DNA from: Thunnus maccoyii | Lineage: Eukaryota; Chordata; Actinopteri; Scombriformes; Scombridae | Direction of reading: 5' to 3' | Assembly: GCF_910596095.1 (NCBI RefSeq) | Contig: NC_056546.1 | Span: 18,070,425 to 18,134,424, forward strand | Length of the DNA stretch: 64,000 nucleotides | Notes under the pieces: model-generated | What the model saw: only the letters and a program-made list of their open reading frames with translations | What the model was told of the DNA's origin: nothing | Databases searched by the model: none | In this document: positions 49,294 to 61,017 of the stretch, piece after piece | How the letters are laid out: each line of letters opens with the position of its first letter | How positions within the stretch are numbered: the stretch's first letter is position 1 | Program-made: the position numbers and the translations under genes

Positions 49294-52200
49294 ATGAAAT
49301 TAACTTTTCAGCAACTGGTGGTGTCTTCTGACTATGTCCAGGAGTGTAGAAATCCTCATACTAACCCGTCCCCCAGGACCGGTTGCCAAAACTGGGCCAT
49401 CCCAGGCTTCAGCTGGGTGGCAAACAAAGAGTGTCTGCAGGGGGCACCTCGACTGTTCTCAGCCAGCGACGGTGTGTGTGGTCACTGCTCCAGCGCAGAG
49501 AAGGACGCAGAGGAAATTGAGCAGCCTGAGGAGGTCTGTTTTCCAGTTTTGGTATCAGTTCATCTTGATATGGGGATTTTTACTAGCCTCCTTCTCGGCA
49601 GATAAGCATCAAGTGTTGTCCAGCTGTAGGTTTCCACTTTGTGATTGTACATCATGTGCTTGCTGTTTTGATGTCACTTGACAGTCTCTACTCTGCTAAT
49701 ATCTTGTGAGTGAGCTCAAAGTGAAATATTGAGCCCCATTGATGACAGTAAAAGCATTGAATTGATTTCTAATCACCAGGACGGTGCAGGCCAGCAGTCA
49801 GAGAGCGATGCCTTGCCACGTCGGTTTCGCCATCAGAGAGGTGAAACTCGAGAGGGCAGGAAATTTCAGCAACACAGAGCTCTTAATGCGGGTTCCAGTC
49901 TCCATGGAGACCCTGTCCACAATATAAAGGTCTCCTCCATCACAGGGCATCTGAAGCCTTCTTTGCTCACAGAGAAGACCCCTCCTCAGGAATCATTCAT
50001 CTCCCAAGTGCCATTAAGAGTAACTGCACGCTCTCTTTCTTTTAATGAAAAATAATGTCTGTGGGGTTGCACTAGGCACTGCAGGAAAGCATATTGGTGG
50101 TGGCAAATAATTGCTAATTTACTTTTTGTTTGTTAGCTCTAGGCTGACTTGCACCACTCAGACCTCAATTGCATATAAATCCTACACTTTTATTTGTCAT
50201 TAAACAATTTCCTCTTAGTTACAGATCAAAGTGTCTGGCCAGAGGGGTAGTTTGGGGATCAGCATCGCCGGTGGGAAGGGCTCTCTGCCTTACAAAGACC
50301 ATGATGAGGTAAGTACTGGTTTGCACCAGTACAAGAACCAGAACTGTTCAGTCTCATATTCACTCTCGTATTTGCTCATTTAGCTGTCTGAATGAAGATG
50401 ATGAGCCGCATTAGCAGCCTAAAGTGACTGATGGCTACCTTGATTTTCCCCATACTCCTACTTACCCATCCACATTCAACCTGAACAAATTTACCTATGA
50501 GAAAGAGAGAGCACCTTTTTATTACAATTTTTATTCAGGCTAATATGTTTATTTCCTTTCAGGGCATTTTTATTTCCAGAGTAACTAAAGGGGGGCCCTC
50601 AGAAAAGGCAGGAGTCCATGTTGGAGACAGATTGCTGGAGGTAGGAGGGGAATCATTTATATATTTTTCATTTGAGAACGGGCTCACAATTTTTCAAGTG
50701 GGTCTTAAAACAACTGTCAGGTGCCAAAAAGGAACAGGTTTTGCTTGCTGTAATCATTCCTCCTGTTCATACTGACCATTAAATGATCTCTTCCAAATGT
50801 GCTTACACTGTACATGATGGTGGCCAAAATCCACAGTCCTCGTTTTGAGCGAAAATGTGTCTATAGTTTTTCTGAAGATAATGAGGATTCATCAGTCTGA
50901 GTTAATCAAATAAAGTGGATATCTTCCACAGTTACAGACTTTTTTAGTCAAGGTTAGGCAAGGCAAGTTTATTTGTATAGCACATTTCAACAACAAGGCA
51001 ATTCAAAGTGCTTTACATAGAGCATAAAAGGCATCAAGACAGTGCCAAATTCCCTCTTTGTGTCTCAATAGTGTTTTCCTATTCAACTGCAGTGGAAGTA
51101 TAGTAACAAAAAGAGGGAATATGGCACAACATTGAAAGATATTGAATTGATTTGACTAATTATGGCAAGAAAAAAAATATGTCAATGTTTATTTGGGCAC
51201 CTGACTATTGTTTTATGGCAGACTTGAAAAATTGTGAACCCATCCTTTAAGTGATGATTCAATTGTTAAATATACAATGCAGTGTGGGAGATATTGTTGG
51301 CCCAATGTAAATGACATACATGTACTTTATATTGGCTGCAGTTAAAACACAAGTAGTCCTTGTTGATGTTCCTCTAGTGACCAACAGAGGGCATCATAAG
51401 ACAAGCAGAGGACACTCAGCTGCAACTTCCTTCACTGATAAAACCAACATGAGATTGAAATTGCTTCACTCACAGACAGACAACATAGACAGGAATTGAA
51501 AATTAATCTTTAAACTATATAGCAGATTAGAAATCCTTATCCATGCCTGTAGTGGGAATAGATGTGCTATTTTCAGAGAACCTATGTTGTGCATTCACCC
51601 CCCCCGACTCCTGCTCCTACTTTCATCGGCCATAAAAGTGTAATGTCACCATGGTCCATCCAGGTCAACGGCCTCAACATGCAGGGGGTGACCCACCTCG
51701 AGGCGGTCAGCGCCCTCAGGAATGCTGGGAGCTGCATCAAGATGAAAGTCCTCAGGGAGAGGTTGCTTCCCAGAGAGGTCAGTGTTCCCAACGAACCTCA
51801 GGATCCTTCAGACGTAACGAGCCGACAACCGTGCAGCCAGGACGGCGGAGGCCAGAGGAGCAAACAGCTGAAGACGGAGAGCACAGAAGACTGTTTGTCC
51901 AAGAAGATTGAGGCAGTTGTCTGCAACGGCAATGGCATTGTGGGTGGTTTACTGAAATCACAGCAAAACAGAATACACTTTCAAATCTCACCATTGTTAC
52001 ACCTTCAAAACAACTACTTTCAGTCATTCTTATACATGTTCTTGTCTCCCTCTGTCTTGTGTCTTGTATCTTTTTATGTGTGTTTCAGTCTGATTTGGAG
52101 AATGACCTGAATCGGACCTTGTCTGAGCTGGAAGTGGAGGCCTTGACGAAAAATGACTCACTTCAAGTGGGCAAACATACAATGACAGTAAGCAGATTTC

Positions 52201-52525
52201 TCATCCCTTAGAAATCACCTCATTTTAAGCTTTTCCTGAACTAAAAAATCCTGGAAAAATGAACATATGACAGTTATATGACAGTCTTTCTTAGTGGACA
52301 CATCATATCACACGAGCACCTGCTTATTTTTCCCTCCCAAACCTGTTTCCTTCTCTGGCAATAACCTGACAGATCCCGCGGATCATCCTCACTCATCCTT
52401 CTACCTCAGATGAAGATGTGGAGCTCTTGACACAGAGCCCCAGCAGAGAACTGCTACATGAATTTGACATTCCTGACAGACACGCACACTCTGACTGTTT
52501 CGACAGTGCTTTCTATCCACCTTGA
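49294..52525 (+). CDS. Scribble-type single-PDZ protein, possible 3' part of an LRR+PDZ lrrc1 isoform
   Basis: Exons in one continuous phase-0 frame are 49342-49533 (or from an ATG at 49294), 49780-50019, 50219-50308, 50563-50640, 51664-51939, 52089-52187 and 52373-52525 (TGA). Exons 3 to 5 give a complete PDZ domain: LQIKVSGQRGSLGIS with the SLGIS carboxylate-binding loop, IAGGKGSLPYKDHDE, GIFISRVTKGGPSEKAGVHV, GDRLLE, then VNGLNMQGVTHLEAV and IKMKVLRER. This matches Scribble PDZ1 far better than Erbin or Densin PDZ. A Ser/Gln-rich linker and a tail ending DCFDSAFYPP follow; I do not recognise the tail. Standalone, about 391 residues; fused to lrrc1, about 888. Upstream exons and the donors at 49533, 50019 and 51939 are weaker than the PDZ core. 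A relic is possible, but all frames and splice sites are intact. Confidence 0.8.
50679..51250. mobile_element. Long-inverted-repeat MITE, copy A
   Basis: The left arm starts ggctcacaatttttcaagtg; the right arm ends gacttgaaaaattgtgaacc, its complement. The complementary arms extend inward for well over 100 bp. It lies about 40 bp after the donor of PDZ exon 50563-50640. Copy B is at 61018-61730. Confidence 0.75.
50953..51035 (+). mobile_element. Retroelement tail nested in MITE copy A
   Basis: The text ggcaaggcaagtttatttgt, atagcacatttcaacaac and caattcaaagtgctttacat is a very common fish retroelement segment. It interrupts the MITE, so it inserted later. Confidence 0.7.
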
Positions 52526-53310
52526 ACACAGCCAAGAACCTCGCACATGACGGACACCGACTGTTATTACCCAGCTCTTGGTTTTTTTTAGGCACTGAAG
52601 CATTTTCAGTGACGTTACTGTAAAGGTTTAGTGTAAAACAAAGCATTGGAATGTGTTTTTTTTACTGTCACTGCAAAGCTTTTTTTTGTCTGTCAGATTG
52701 AATTGCTGCTAATAGTATCTGGTGATATTAAAGTCATTTGCAAGGATGGACACCTTTAATAATTCAGACTTTATTTTTATTACTAAAAACACAAAGTTTT
52801 GCCTGTGCAGCTACAAGTGCTAAGCAAGAACAGACTGTTCTCTAATGTCACATATACAGTCAATTAAACAATGAACGCTGCTGGCTACCTCTACTTCACA
52901 CCACTGTGCTGTATGTTAAGGATGTCCTGGTAAATAGTGTCTCCGCCTGTGACAATGTGAAGCCCTTAAACTTTTTATAGTCTGTACCAAGATAAAATGC
53001 CACATGGCGGCACACAGTGCTCAGCGGGGAGTCTGAGTCGTGCAGAGTTCTGAGACAGATTGCACTCTGCTTCACATCTCTGCACACCTTCTTTACGAGC
53101 TAAATTAAGATGTGTGAGATTATGCAGAAATGTTTCTGTAAAGGAAAAAAGACCAGACATCACACTGGAGGAACGTATAACCTCGCTTCCAGAGCTAGAA
53201 TGTATAATTGTAGATGTCAATACCTGCCTTGTGTTATTCCACAAATTCTCACAGTAAAGGCTCGTTGTTCAGTGTTCACTTTTTCAATAAAGTATTGTTC
53301 CAAGAATCTT
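52526..53310 (+). other. 3' UTR of the PDZ gene with poly(A) signals
   Basis: ATTAAA lies near 52724-52729 and AATAAA at 53286-53291 (ttttcaataaagt), followed by a T-rich stretch. The presence of good signals argues that the exons are transcribed. Confidence 0.55.
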
Positions 53311-53920
53311 TTCCTCTCTGTTTTTTTGAGCTGAACAAAAGATAAATGCATAATGATGTCAAAGCCCTGGAAAAGATACTAACCTCCATCGATTTTCGTC
53401 AACAAATCCCCTGTATGTTTGCTCCTGGCCTCATAAAAACTAACAGGACTACTTTTTTATCAGTGATGACTGTCTGCTGGGTGATAATCTTCCGGGGGCA
53501 CATCTTCTTGGATAGCACATCCAGTGTGTGAGATTCAATTCAGAGTCAATTACTGGCAGGTCAGGCTCATATTGTGAGTCTTTGTCTATCTTGAGGCATT
53601 CATGTAAAGTCAGTGGGGGGATCTGAGGAGGATTTGGATGACTAAATAATAAAACTGGGACTTTGGGAACATATGGTTATGTAACCAGACTGTATGTTTA
53701 GCAAATGTGACAAATAATGTTTTTATTTATGTTTTAATGTTTTACATTTATCATCTCCACCAGACACAAGAAATTTAAAATTTAAATTTTTAAATTGAGA
53801 AGTTTTTATTTATTGTCCTGTTAATTGTTTCCTTATTAAGGTTATATAATTAGGCGATCCCAGGACGCTCGGTTACAATACCATTACATTATTCTATGCA
53901 TCTTAAAGAAAACTGAGACT
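53311..53920. other. Intergenic, no gene seen
   Basis: AT-rich sequence with no recognisable exon or repeat boundary. Confidence 0.5.
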
Positions 53921-54015
53921 ACGCACTAAAAAAACGGTGCTGAATAGCACTAAAAGTGGTTCTTTGGCTCATAATCATAGGGGAACTGTTTTTGGTGCTA
54001 TATAGCTCCTATCTT
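53921..54015 (+). mobile_element. Left end of a repeat with ggttcttt/tggtgctatatag motifs
   Basis: The segment cactaaaaaaacggtgct ... agtggttctttggctc ... tggtgctatatagctcct resembles, in inverted orientation, the end at 56978-57056. The two may be ends of one larger element split by the minisatellite and L1. Confidence 0.45.
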
Positions 54016-54865
54016 GAAATGGGTCAATTTAGTCAGATTCTGTATCGGCCGAAAAATGAGTAACACGAGTAAGGGCCGGGGGTTACCTGAAAAATGGTGA
54101 AAATGAAGAGAGCGTCGGATCTTCCCGAAAACGTGATAAAATGAATATGGGGTGGGTGTTTATGAGGAAATGGGTAAAATTAGTAAAATTGGGTGTTGGC
54201 CGAAAAATGGATAAAACGGGTAAGGGCCAGGGGTTACCGGAAAAGTGGTAAAAAAAAGGGCGAAAATGAAAAGAGCATCAGATCTTCCTGAAAACCTTAT
54301 AAAATGAATACGGGGTGCGTGTTCATGGAGAAATGGGTTACCCGAAAAATGGCCGAAAAATGGGTTAAACCTTTAAGGGCCGGGGGTTAGGTGAAAAACG
54401 GCGAAAATGAAAAGAGCGTCGGATGTTCCCGAAAACATGATGAAATGAATACGGGGTGGGTGTTTATGGAGAAATGCATAAAATGAGTAAGATTGGGTGT
54501 CGGCTGAAAAATGGATAAAACGAATAAGGTCCAGGGGTTCCCGGAAAAATGGCCAAAAATGGGCGAAAATGAAAAGAGCGTCGGATGTTCCCGAAAACAT
54601 GATAAAATGAATATGGGGTGAGTGTTTATGGAGAAATGGTTAAAATGAGTAAGATTGGGTGTCGGCCGAAAAATGGATAAAATGAATAAGGTCCGGGGGT
54701 TACCCGAAAAATGGGTTAAACAGGTAAGGGCCGGGGGTTAGGCGAAGAATGGCGGAAATGAAAAGAGCGTGGGATCTTCCCGAAAATGTGATAAAATGAA
54801 TGAATGAAATGTTCATGGAGAAATGGGTAAAATTAGTAAGATTGGGTGTTGGCCAAAAAATGGGT
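54016..54865. repeat. Minisatellite, unit ~140-190 bp, about five copies
   Basis: Each unit carries gagcgtcggatcttcccg, gataaaatgaatatgggg, tttatggagaaatggg, ggccgaaaaatgg and ggccgggggtta with variation. The marker gagcgtcggat recurs near 54112, 54270, 54416, 54576 and 54765. CpG and purine content exceed the flanks. Stretches open on the minus strand are repeat artefacts. Confidence 0.9.
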
Positions 54866-54963
54866 TAATACGCTGTTGTGATAAAGAGGAACAAGCTTGC
54901 AACCGAGATTTTTTTTTTCCAGAGTAATGTTGAATATGATATGTAGGCTATTAATAAGCTACT

Positions 54964-55987
54964 CACAGGAGGACTTCCTGTTTGGCCATGAGGAGATAGG
55001 TCGCACAAGGTAGAGCTCCCTGGCCAACTTTTCAATTTATCCTTTAAAAACGCCACTAATGCCACTCTTAGTCATTAATGGCTAACTTATGCTGCATTGA
55101 GAACATAAGGGATATCAAGCAACAACATGAGCAAATATAGAACTTCAGCAACACCAAGAACTATTGCTAACAAAGTTGCCACCATGGCTAGCAATGCCTG
55201 CAGTGAAGACGAAAGCTCGGATGGAGTTTCCATGAGTCAACTAAAAAAGCGTTCTCAAAGGGCTAATCTTAGGATACTAAATGTTCCAGAGGACAGCAAG
55301 AAAGGTCAATCTACAGTGAAGTTTGTTTCAAACTTGCTAATGGAAGTGATGCCTGACGTCTTTGACAAAACACCTGAGCAAGAACGAGCACATTGCTCAC
55401 TTGGCCAAAAACCTTTCAAAGGAAAGCCGCCATGGCCCTTTGTGGTTTGCTTTCACAAGTTTCAAGAGAAGGAAAAGGCATTACAATGGGCCCGGACGCA
55501 TGATCTGAAACTGGATGAAATTACACTGCGGATGTACCCCAATATGACAGCCGCCCTGGCAAAAAAACGTGCAGCATTCAAAGAAGTCAAGCAGCTGATA
55601 TACGAGAAGAATGTGCGATTCAGCTTGCTTTACTGAGAGAGTTCTGGCCATCAATATTTGACATTTTGAATGAGGCCTTTAGCTTAAATTTTACAAAACC
55701 TGGGATCCTTTGCTGACTTATTTCGATAGGCTAACAACACTTCCTTGTTAGTAATAGATTGCATAAAGCTTAAATTAATAACCACGAGCATATGCATAAT
55801 ATGAACATTTCCTTATTTATTTATTTATTTATTTTCTTCCCTCTGGTTTGTTTTGTGATGTTTCCCTTGGCATAGGGGTTTATGAGGGTGGGATGGGAGT
55901 TATAAAGGCTACTGAGAATGTAATATTCTTGTTGCATTATACAATGTCATAATGCCTCTTTAAAACAATAAAATACATGTTTTAAAA
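54964..55987 (+). mobile_element. Internally deleted L1 element retaining only an ORF1 derivative
   Basis: The 5' end (ggacttcctgtttggccatg) resembles L1 5' UTRs of fish. One open frame of 169 codons (55127-55636) is followed by about 350 bp of UTR-like sequence and an AATAAA tail (aacaataaaatacatg, then A6). No ORF2 is present. Flanking aagctact occurs at 54956-54963 and 55988-55995, a possible short target-site duplication, although its first two bases overlap the A tail. Confidence 0.75.
55127..55636 (+). pseudogene. L1 ORF1p-like protein, internally deleted
   Basis: The frame encodes 169 residues with the conserved L1 ORF1p RNA-binding core: RANLRILNVPED near residues 46-57, then RAHCSLGQKPFKG, PWPFVVCFHKFQEKEKAL, and LAKKRAAFKEVKQLIYEK with VRFSLLY at the end. 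The usual long N-terminal coiled coil is almost wholly missing: acidic/Ser-rich residues 1-38 join directly to QLKKRSQRANLRI. A stop occurs just after the RFSLLY motif, so the C-terminal domain is cut. The frame has no internal stop, which is unusual for an old copy. I call it a deletion derivative; trimerisation would be lost without the coiled coil. Confidence 0.85.
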
Positions 55988-56049
55988 AAGCTACTTATGG
56001 GGTGATGATCTGAAAATGGTTTAGGTGTGGATTTGATCAGTAGGCCTAC

Positions 56050-56827
56050 ACTGATAGAATTTGTGTGTATTATATATGCCTGTTGTGTTTTAATTTGAAA
56101 TTTGGACAGGCCTCATATATTATTTAAACTATTATTAGCTTAAATATTGTATTTTGCTCAGTGATGAGAATGTTGTAGTTGCTGAGGATATTAAGAACAC
56201 TTTTGATGATGAATTCTATAATATTTTTATGGTGTATGGATTTGTACCTATGTCCTGAATGTGACATTGAAGGCCACATTGGAAATAGGTAGTTAATATT
56301 TGAATGCAGCGCTCAACAAGGAAGGTCAAGGCTCACAAGGGCACCTCAGGGACCAACCAGGACGGCCTTGAGATGATAGTAAATTATTGAAAACTTTACT
56401 TACAGAATGCTTTAATCACAAAACATCAAGACATAAGTAACCTAACCATTTGACTACATAAATAACTCATAACAGTTAATACATGAATATAATGATAGCC
56501 TTTTTATTGAAGTTTGTGACATAATTTTGGGGAGAAGAGCTTGAGTATTCAACTGACTTCCTAAACACCTCCTACTGTCCAGCCTCCTATCAGCTTACAT
56601 TTATTCATGGACTACAGTCTTACCTTTATCTCATCCTCCAATTGTATCCCTCCTCTCACAGAATTTAAACTGCAACTGACAGCTCTCAGCATCCAAGCTG
56701 TCTTGTTGCATCCCGCCACCACAGATTTTATATTGGGTTAGGTTACTGGTAAATATACAGAGTATAAAGAGCGTCTCCTTTGATGGACCTGGAATATTTC
56801 CTTAGACATAAGGGGGCCTTGGGGGCA
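56050..56827. other. Intergenic, no gene seen
   Basis: AT-rich DNA without a recognised exon. It lies between the L1 derivative and the next repeat arm. Confidence 0.5.
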
Positions 56828-57056
56828 AAAAGGTTGTCAGCCACTTCTTTAATGTGTTATCCTCAGGAAATACTCTGTATTTTAATGTTTTTCTTTATTC
56901 TTTCCCCAACTAAACTAAACTAAGCTGAAGAACCTCTAAAGAACCTCCAAAGAACTATACAGGGGCTTAACAGGTTCTTTGTACAGCAGCGGTGCCATAT
57001 AGCACCTCAACCACCCCAAAGAACCGCTGAAGAACCACCATATTTTCTTGTGTGTA
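56828..57056 (-). mobile_element. Right part of the ggttcttt-type repeat
   Basis: Bases 56828-56977 are about 90% identical, in reverse complement, to 61239-61391 (for example ccccaactaaactaaact and actctgtattttaatg). Bases 56978-57056 hold the ggtgccatatagcacc palindrome and end tcttgtgtgtac. Confidence 0.65.
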
Positions 57057-59100
57057 CATTCCCCCAGACACACGTGGTGGAGATCTGCACTCTACGGAGC
57101 GCACTCTTTGAGTTGATAATGAAGATGAAAAAGTGGAACTGTAAGAAAATGAATGCACCCTTGCTTAATATACTGGGGTTTTATTGTTACAGCCATTCTT
57201 GGTCTGGTATGACCATTAGCTTATGGTGACTACAGTTAACTAATCTTAGCAAGCTTTAGATAGATATTAGCAACATTACTGAACCAGTTTGCTGACTCAT
57301 TACTTCACTCTTTCATGAAATTGAAAACCATCTCTTCATCTTCTGGAATATCATAGTTTGCAAAGACTGGAGAAAAGCTACAAGAAAACAGCTTTGCAGG
57401 TTGGCACCGACACTCTTAGAACTGATTTTAAAAAAATGTTGATATAACATTAAATGAGATATTAAGATATTGACATTAAGTTAACTGATATTTTGGTTCA
57501 AATCAATAGTTCTGTTTGATGTTGTAGAAGAGTCACATGTTCATGACTGTTTATCTGTGTCTCTGGAAACATTTTGTCCGAGGATGTGCAGCTATTTGTA
57601 GCAGTTTAAAATCACTTTTCCCAAACTTGTATGTAATGAGTTTATTTCTCTGTGGGAGGATTCCTTCTGAACATTACATAATGATAAATACTGCATATTT
57701 GGACTCTAGCAGTTCAAACCAAATAAATAATAATCAAGGCTATATTTATTTAACCATAGATAGTAGTCATAATTAGTGATGCACTCTGCCAGTGTTCTCT
57801 AATGGGATGATACCAGAATACATTTAGTTTTCCTTGAGGCTAAAAGTTAATCTTGTGTCCCATGTTACATGCCAGCAATCCACACATTTTCCTTTTCCAC
57901 ACATAGTGAATATTAATCAAGGGGAAGCAGGATTATATGACAATCATTAAATGGCCAAGGCGCCTTAGGTGGGTTAAAATTTGATACTATTTAAATATTT
58001 ATATTTCAGGCACCTTTATCTTGAGATGCTCTCCACGAATGCAAAATAACAATATTCTTACAACATTAGAGGTAAAAGAGGAGCATGTGATGGTGTTGGT
58101 GTTTAGTTTGTCTTATTGTGATTTTCTCTGTGTGCTGCTACCACAGACAGACAGATAGACAGACAGACAGGGGGAGGGAGACAGCAGGGTGGAAACAGAC
58201 AAGAACAGCTGTGACAGGAATGAAGAATGTAGTGTACTTAAAGGATTAGCATCCACTTCAGAGGTCTGCTTTCACTCACTGATAAGGGAACAGTGAAGTG
58301 TATGTAGTAGCAAACAAGCAAATACATGAATTTGTTTCAAACTGCCTGATAACTCATTATTAGGAACATGCTTAGATGCCTTTGTCACATCAGTCTGCAG
58401 GCTGGCAGGCTAAATGAAAATCTTATATTATTAATACATGTTTAAAAATAGTGTTATTTATTTATCCTCTGCTTTGGATACAATTCAAAATCTTTTTAAA
58501 ACTGAATTTTCTAATGCTGCCCCTCACACTGAGCACTCAGCTCTGCAGCTGCAGGTCGTCTGTTCAGCTGTCAGACATGTCAAGACCAGAGAGAGATGCC
58601 TTTATTAAGTTTTTCATTCACACCAGCCCTTCACAACAGACCTGTGTTTAAAAAATGCTTTCATGAATGTTTCATATGATGACCATAATGAGATTTCTGT
58701 CAGAGTACGCAGCAGAGAAAAATAAGACACAAATGTTTGACTCAAAATTGTTTATTATCCATGGCAGCACTTTCTTTCTTTTTCCACTGTCCAATAAATA
58801 CAATCATCCCCAGCTCTCAGTCAGTGAAGACATTTGTCATGTTTTCTGCATGATGTCTGTCACGTTGTAACATGAAAGGCCCATGCTTGGGAGGAATACA
58901 CAACACAGAGCCATCTGAGATAAAAGCAGTGTTTATTTGGGTTTCTGCAGAAAAAATTGTGTCTGAAATTGAACAATAAATGATAGAATTCTTTGCGGGG
59001 ACATACACAGAGCCGTGTTGCTTGTGGCTCTCAGCGTGAACATTGTTACTGGTGCCCAGCAGGCTGACTGCTGTCTGCAAGCTATTTGTGGCTATTATGT
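57057..59100. other. Intergenic region
   Basis: No coding exon is recognised. An (ACAG)n microsatellite with one ATAG unit lies at 58143-58170. Confidence 0.5.
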
Positions 59101-59322
59101 GTCTATAAAAGGAAGTCTGCATGGCGATACACACATCAACAGTAATACACATTGAACTTGAATGAGACAAGCTGAAAAGCGGGCACCTTGCTTTCCGGAT
59201 CTGCTTTGATCAACACACTAAGTCTGGAGAGAAGTTTCCTGAAGGTTGTAAAACGAGCAACACTTCTAGATGGAGAGGGATTTGAAGCAGAAATGGAGAG
59301 TTTGAATAAGAGTCTGGGGAAG
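59101..59322 (+). promoter_or_regulatory. TATA promoter plus candidate first exon of an unidentified gene
   Basis: TATAAAA at 59104-59110 is followed by a likely start near 59135 and a perfect donor AAG|GTAAGA at 59322/59323. A short upstream frame (ATG at 59162, 15 codons) would be translated first, so the exon may be largely 5' UTR. A second frame through the exon is open to the donor but lacks an ATG near its start. In human the next gene after LRRC1 is MLIP, a muscle gene. That identity is guesswork from synteny. Confidence 0.35.
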
Positions 59323-61017
59323 GTAAGAGGGTTTGGAAATAGAAGTGATTTTTTAAATTTTGAAAACGTGTACCAGATGGAAAAGCTCTTACTGGGTATT
59401 TGCTGTAGGGCTGGAGTAGTATCACTAACCTACCTTTACTTTTTGGTTCTGACTTGAAATTCTGGCGTGAAAAAAAGATTTTACATCAAAGCTAAATCCT
59501 ACAGGAAAAATGAAACCAGCTAAATCCATCAACACTATTGTGCCCTCTTTCACCTGCAGCCACCTTCCAGGCTTACACACATAAGCACCGTATATACTCA
59601 GATACAGCTACTTGATACTTCTTGTCGCACCAGCATGTATAACAGTTACTAAACTGCTATGGATTGAATTTAAATGTACAGAAAAACTATGAGATATGAG
59701 AATTATGTAAATATTTTATAAAAAGTGCATGTACCTTAACTTTTCTGGCATTTTGCAACTTCTTATCGCTGCACTGTAAGGGAATATAGATCCCATTATG
59801 ATGCATTATTTATATATTCATAATATATAAATAAATAATTCTGAGGTGATAAGCCATGCTGTAACTTGTAAAACAATCATAAGTCTAATTTAATTTCATT
59901 GGAATTTCCCCTGAAGATGTTTCTACTAAAAGTTACATTCATTGATTGAAATATGTGCATATTTTTTTGTTTTAAACTTTGTATATGAGTCTCATAACAT
60001 TTGTTTGTAGTCTGGAGAGATAACTCAATGTGCTCAGTAGCTGTGTTCCTATCAGAGCAGCTGGCAGTGGGCTATATTTGCACATCCTATCTACTCTGGA
60101 GGGAGGGGCTCTGTTTGTCTGTAATTAAACTCTTTACTTAGTGGCACGCCCAACTGTTTATGCTTTTACTGTGGCACAACTTGAACCGCTGAGATACAGA
60201 TTTCAACATCCAGGGATCTGAGGATTCGTAACAATCATTGTGTTCTCAAGAAGAGCTCATGCGCTTAATATACAACTTCTTATAAATAAATATGTGAATT
60301 GATGTAGAACTTGCTATCTAAAGTTAAAACTTAAGTTTTTTACAACTGCTGCTACAAAAGAAGCATTAATGAACACAAGGAACTGAGCAAGATCACTGCA
60401 AATTGCATAATATTTTCTATATAACAAAAAATATCATTTACCCTCTTCTGCCTTTGTTTCCTTAAAGCATATTTTTCACTTTCCGGTTGGTCACTGTTTA
60501 TGAGTGTCTCTTTAAAGATCAACGTAGAGGGTGGTCTGCTTCAGGAAATGATTTAGTACTGCTTGTATTCAGTCTTTGGGACGGGTCCGACATGCCACAA
60601 GAAATAACTGCGTGAGTAAGAGCATGCACACAGTGAGGTGACATGTGGCACAGTGAACCAGTGGTGGTGGAAATGTGAGCTATGGGGACGGCGTGACCTC
60701 GGCAACACTCAGCGCAATTAAACATTCAAGAGGGCTCCATCGGGCAAGTAGGAAATACTCACTTTAACCTTTTGCGGTGTAAACTTACTCTGCTATGACT
60801 ACAGAGGACATGCAAACAAGGGGGTTACATGAGACACGAAAACAAGTTTATAAGATATTTTTGCCACTGCATTTGTTTCTCAGTCTTTATCTGCAGCTGA
60901 TTATAGATACATTGGTATCTCTCAGATGAATATTTGGGTCCTCAAAAGTATAACTGAACCTCTTGGCAGCTCGACCAGTAGGTGTCATGTCACAGAGTAC
61001 ATAGATGACACGGCTCA
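59323..61017. other. Intergenic or intronic, no gene seen
   Basis: AT-rich sequence; no exon with convincing coding content. Confidence 0.45.

Noticed and set aside
51779-51939. Ending PDZ exon 51664 at the earlier donor GAG|GTCAGT (51778)
   Set aside because: It is possible and phase 0, but the extra sequence stays open and continues in a Scribble-like way (REVSVPNEP), so the longer exon was preferred. Use as an alternative donor is not excluded.
54373-54600. 75-codon minus-strand frame in the minisatellite
   Set aside because: It is repetitive within itself because it translates repeat units.
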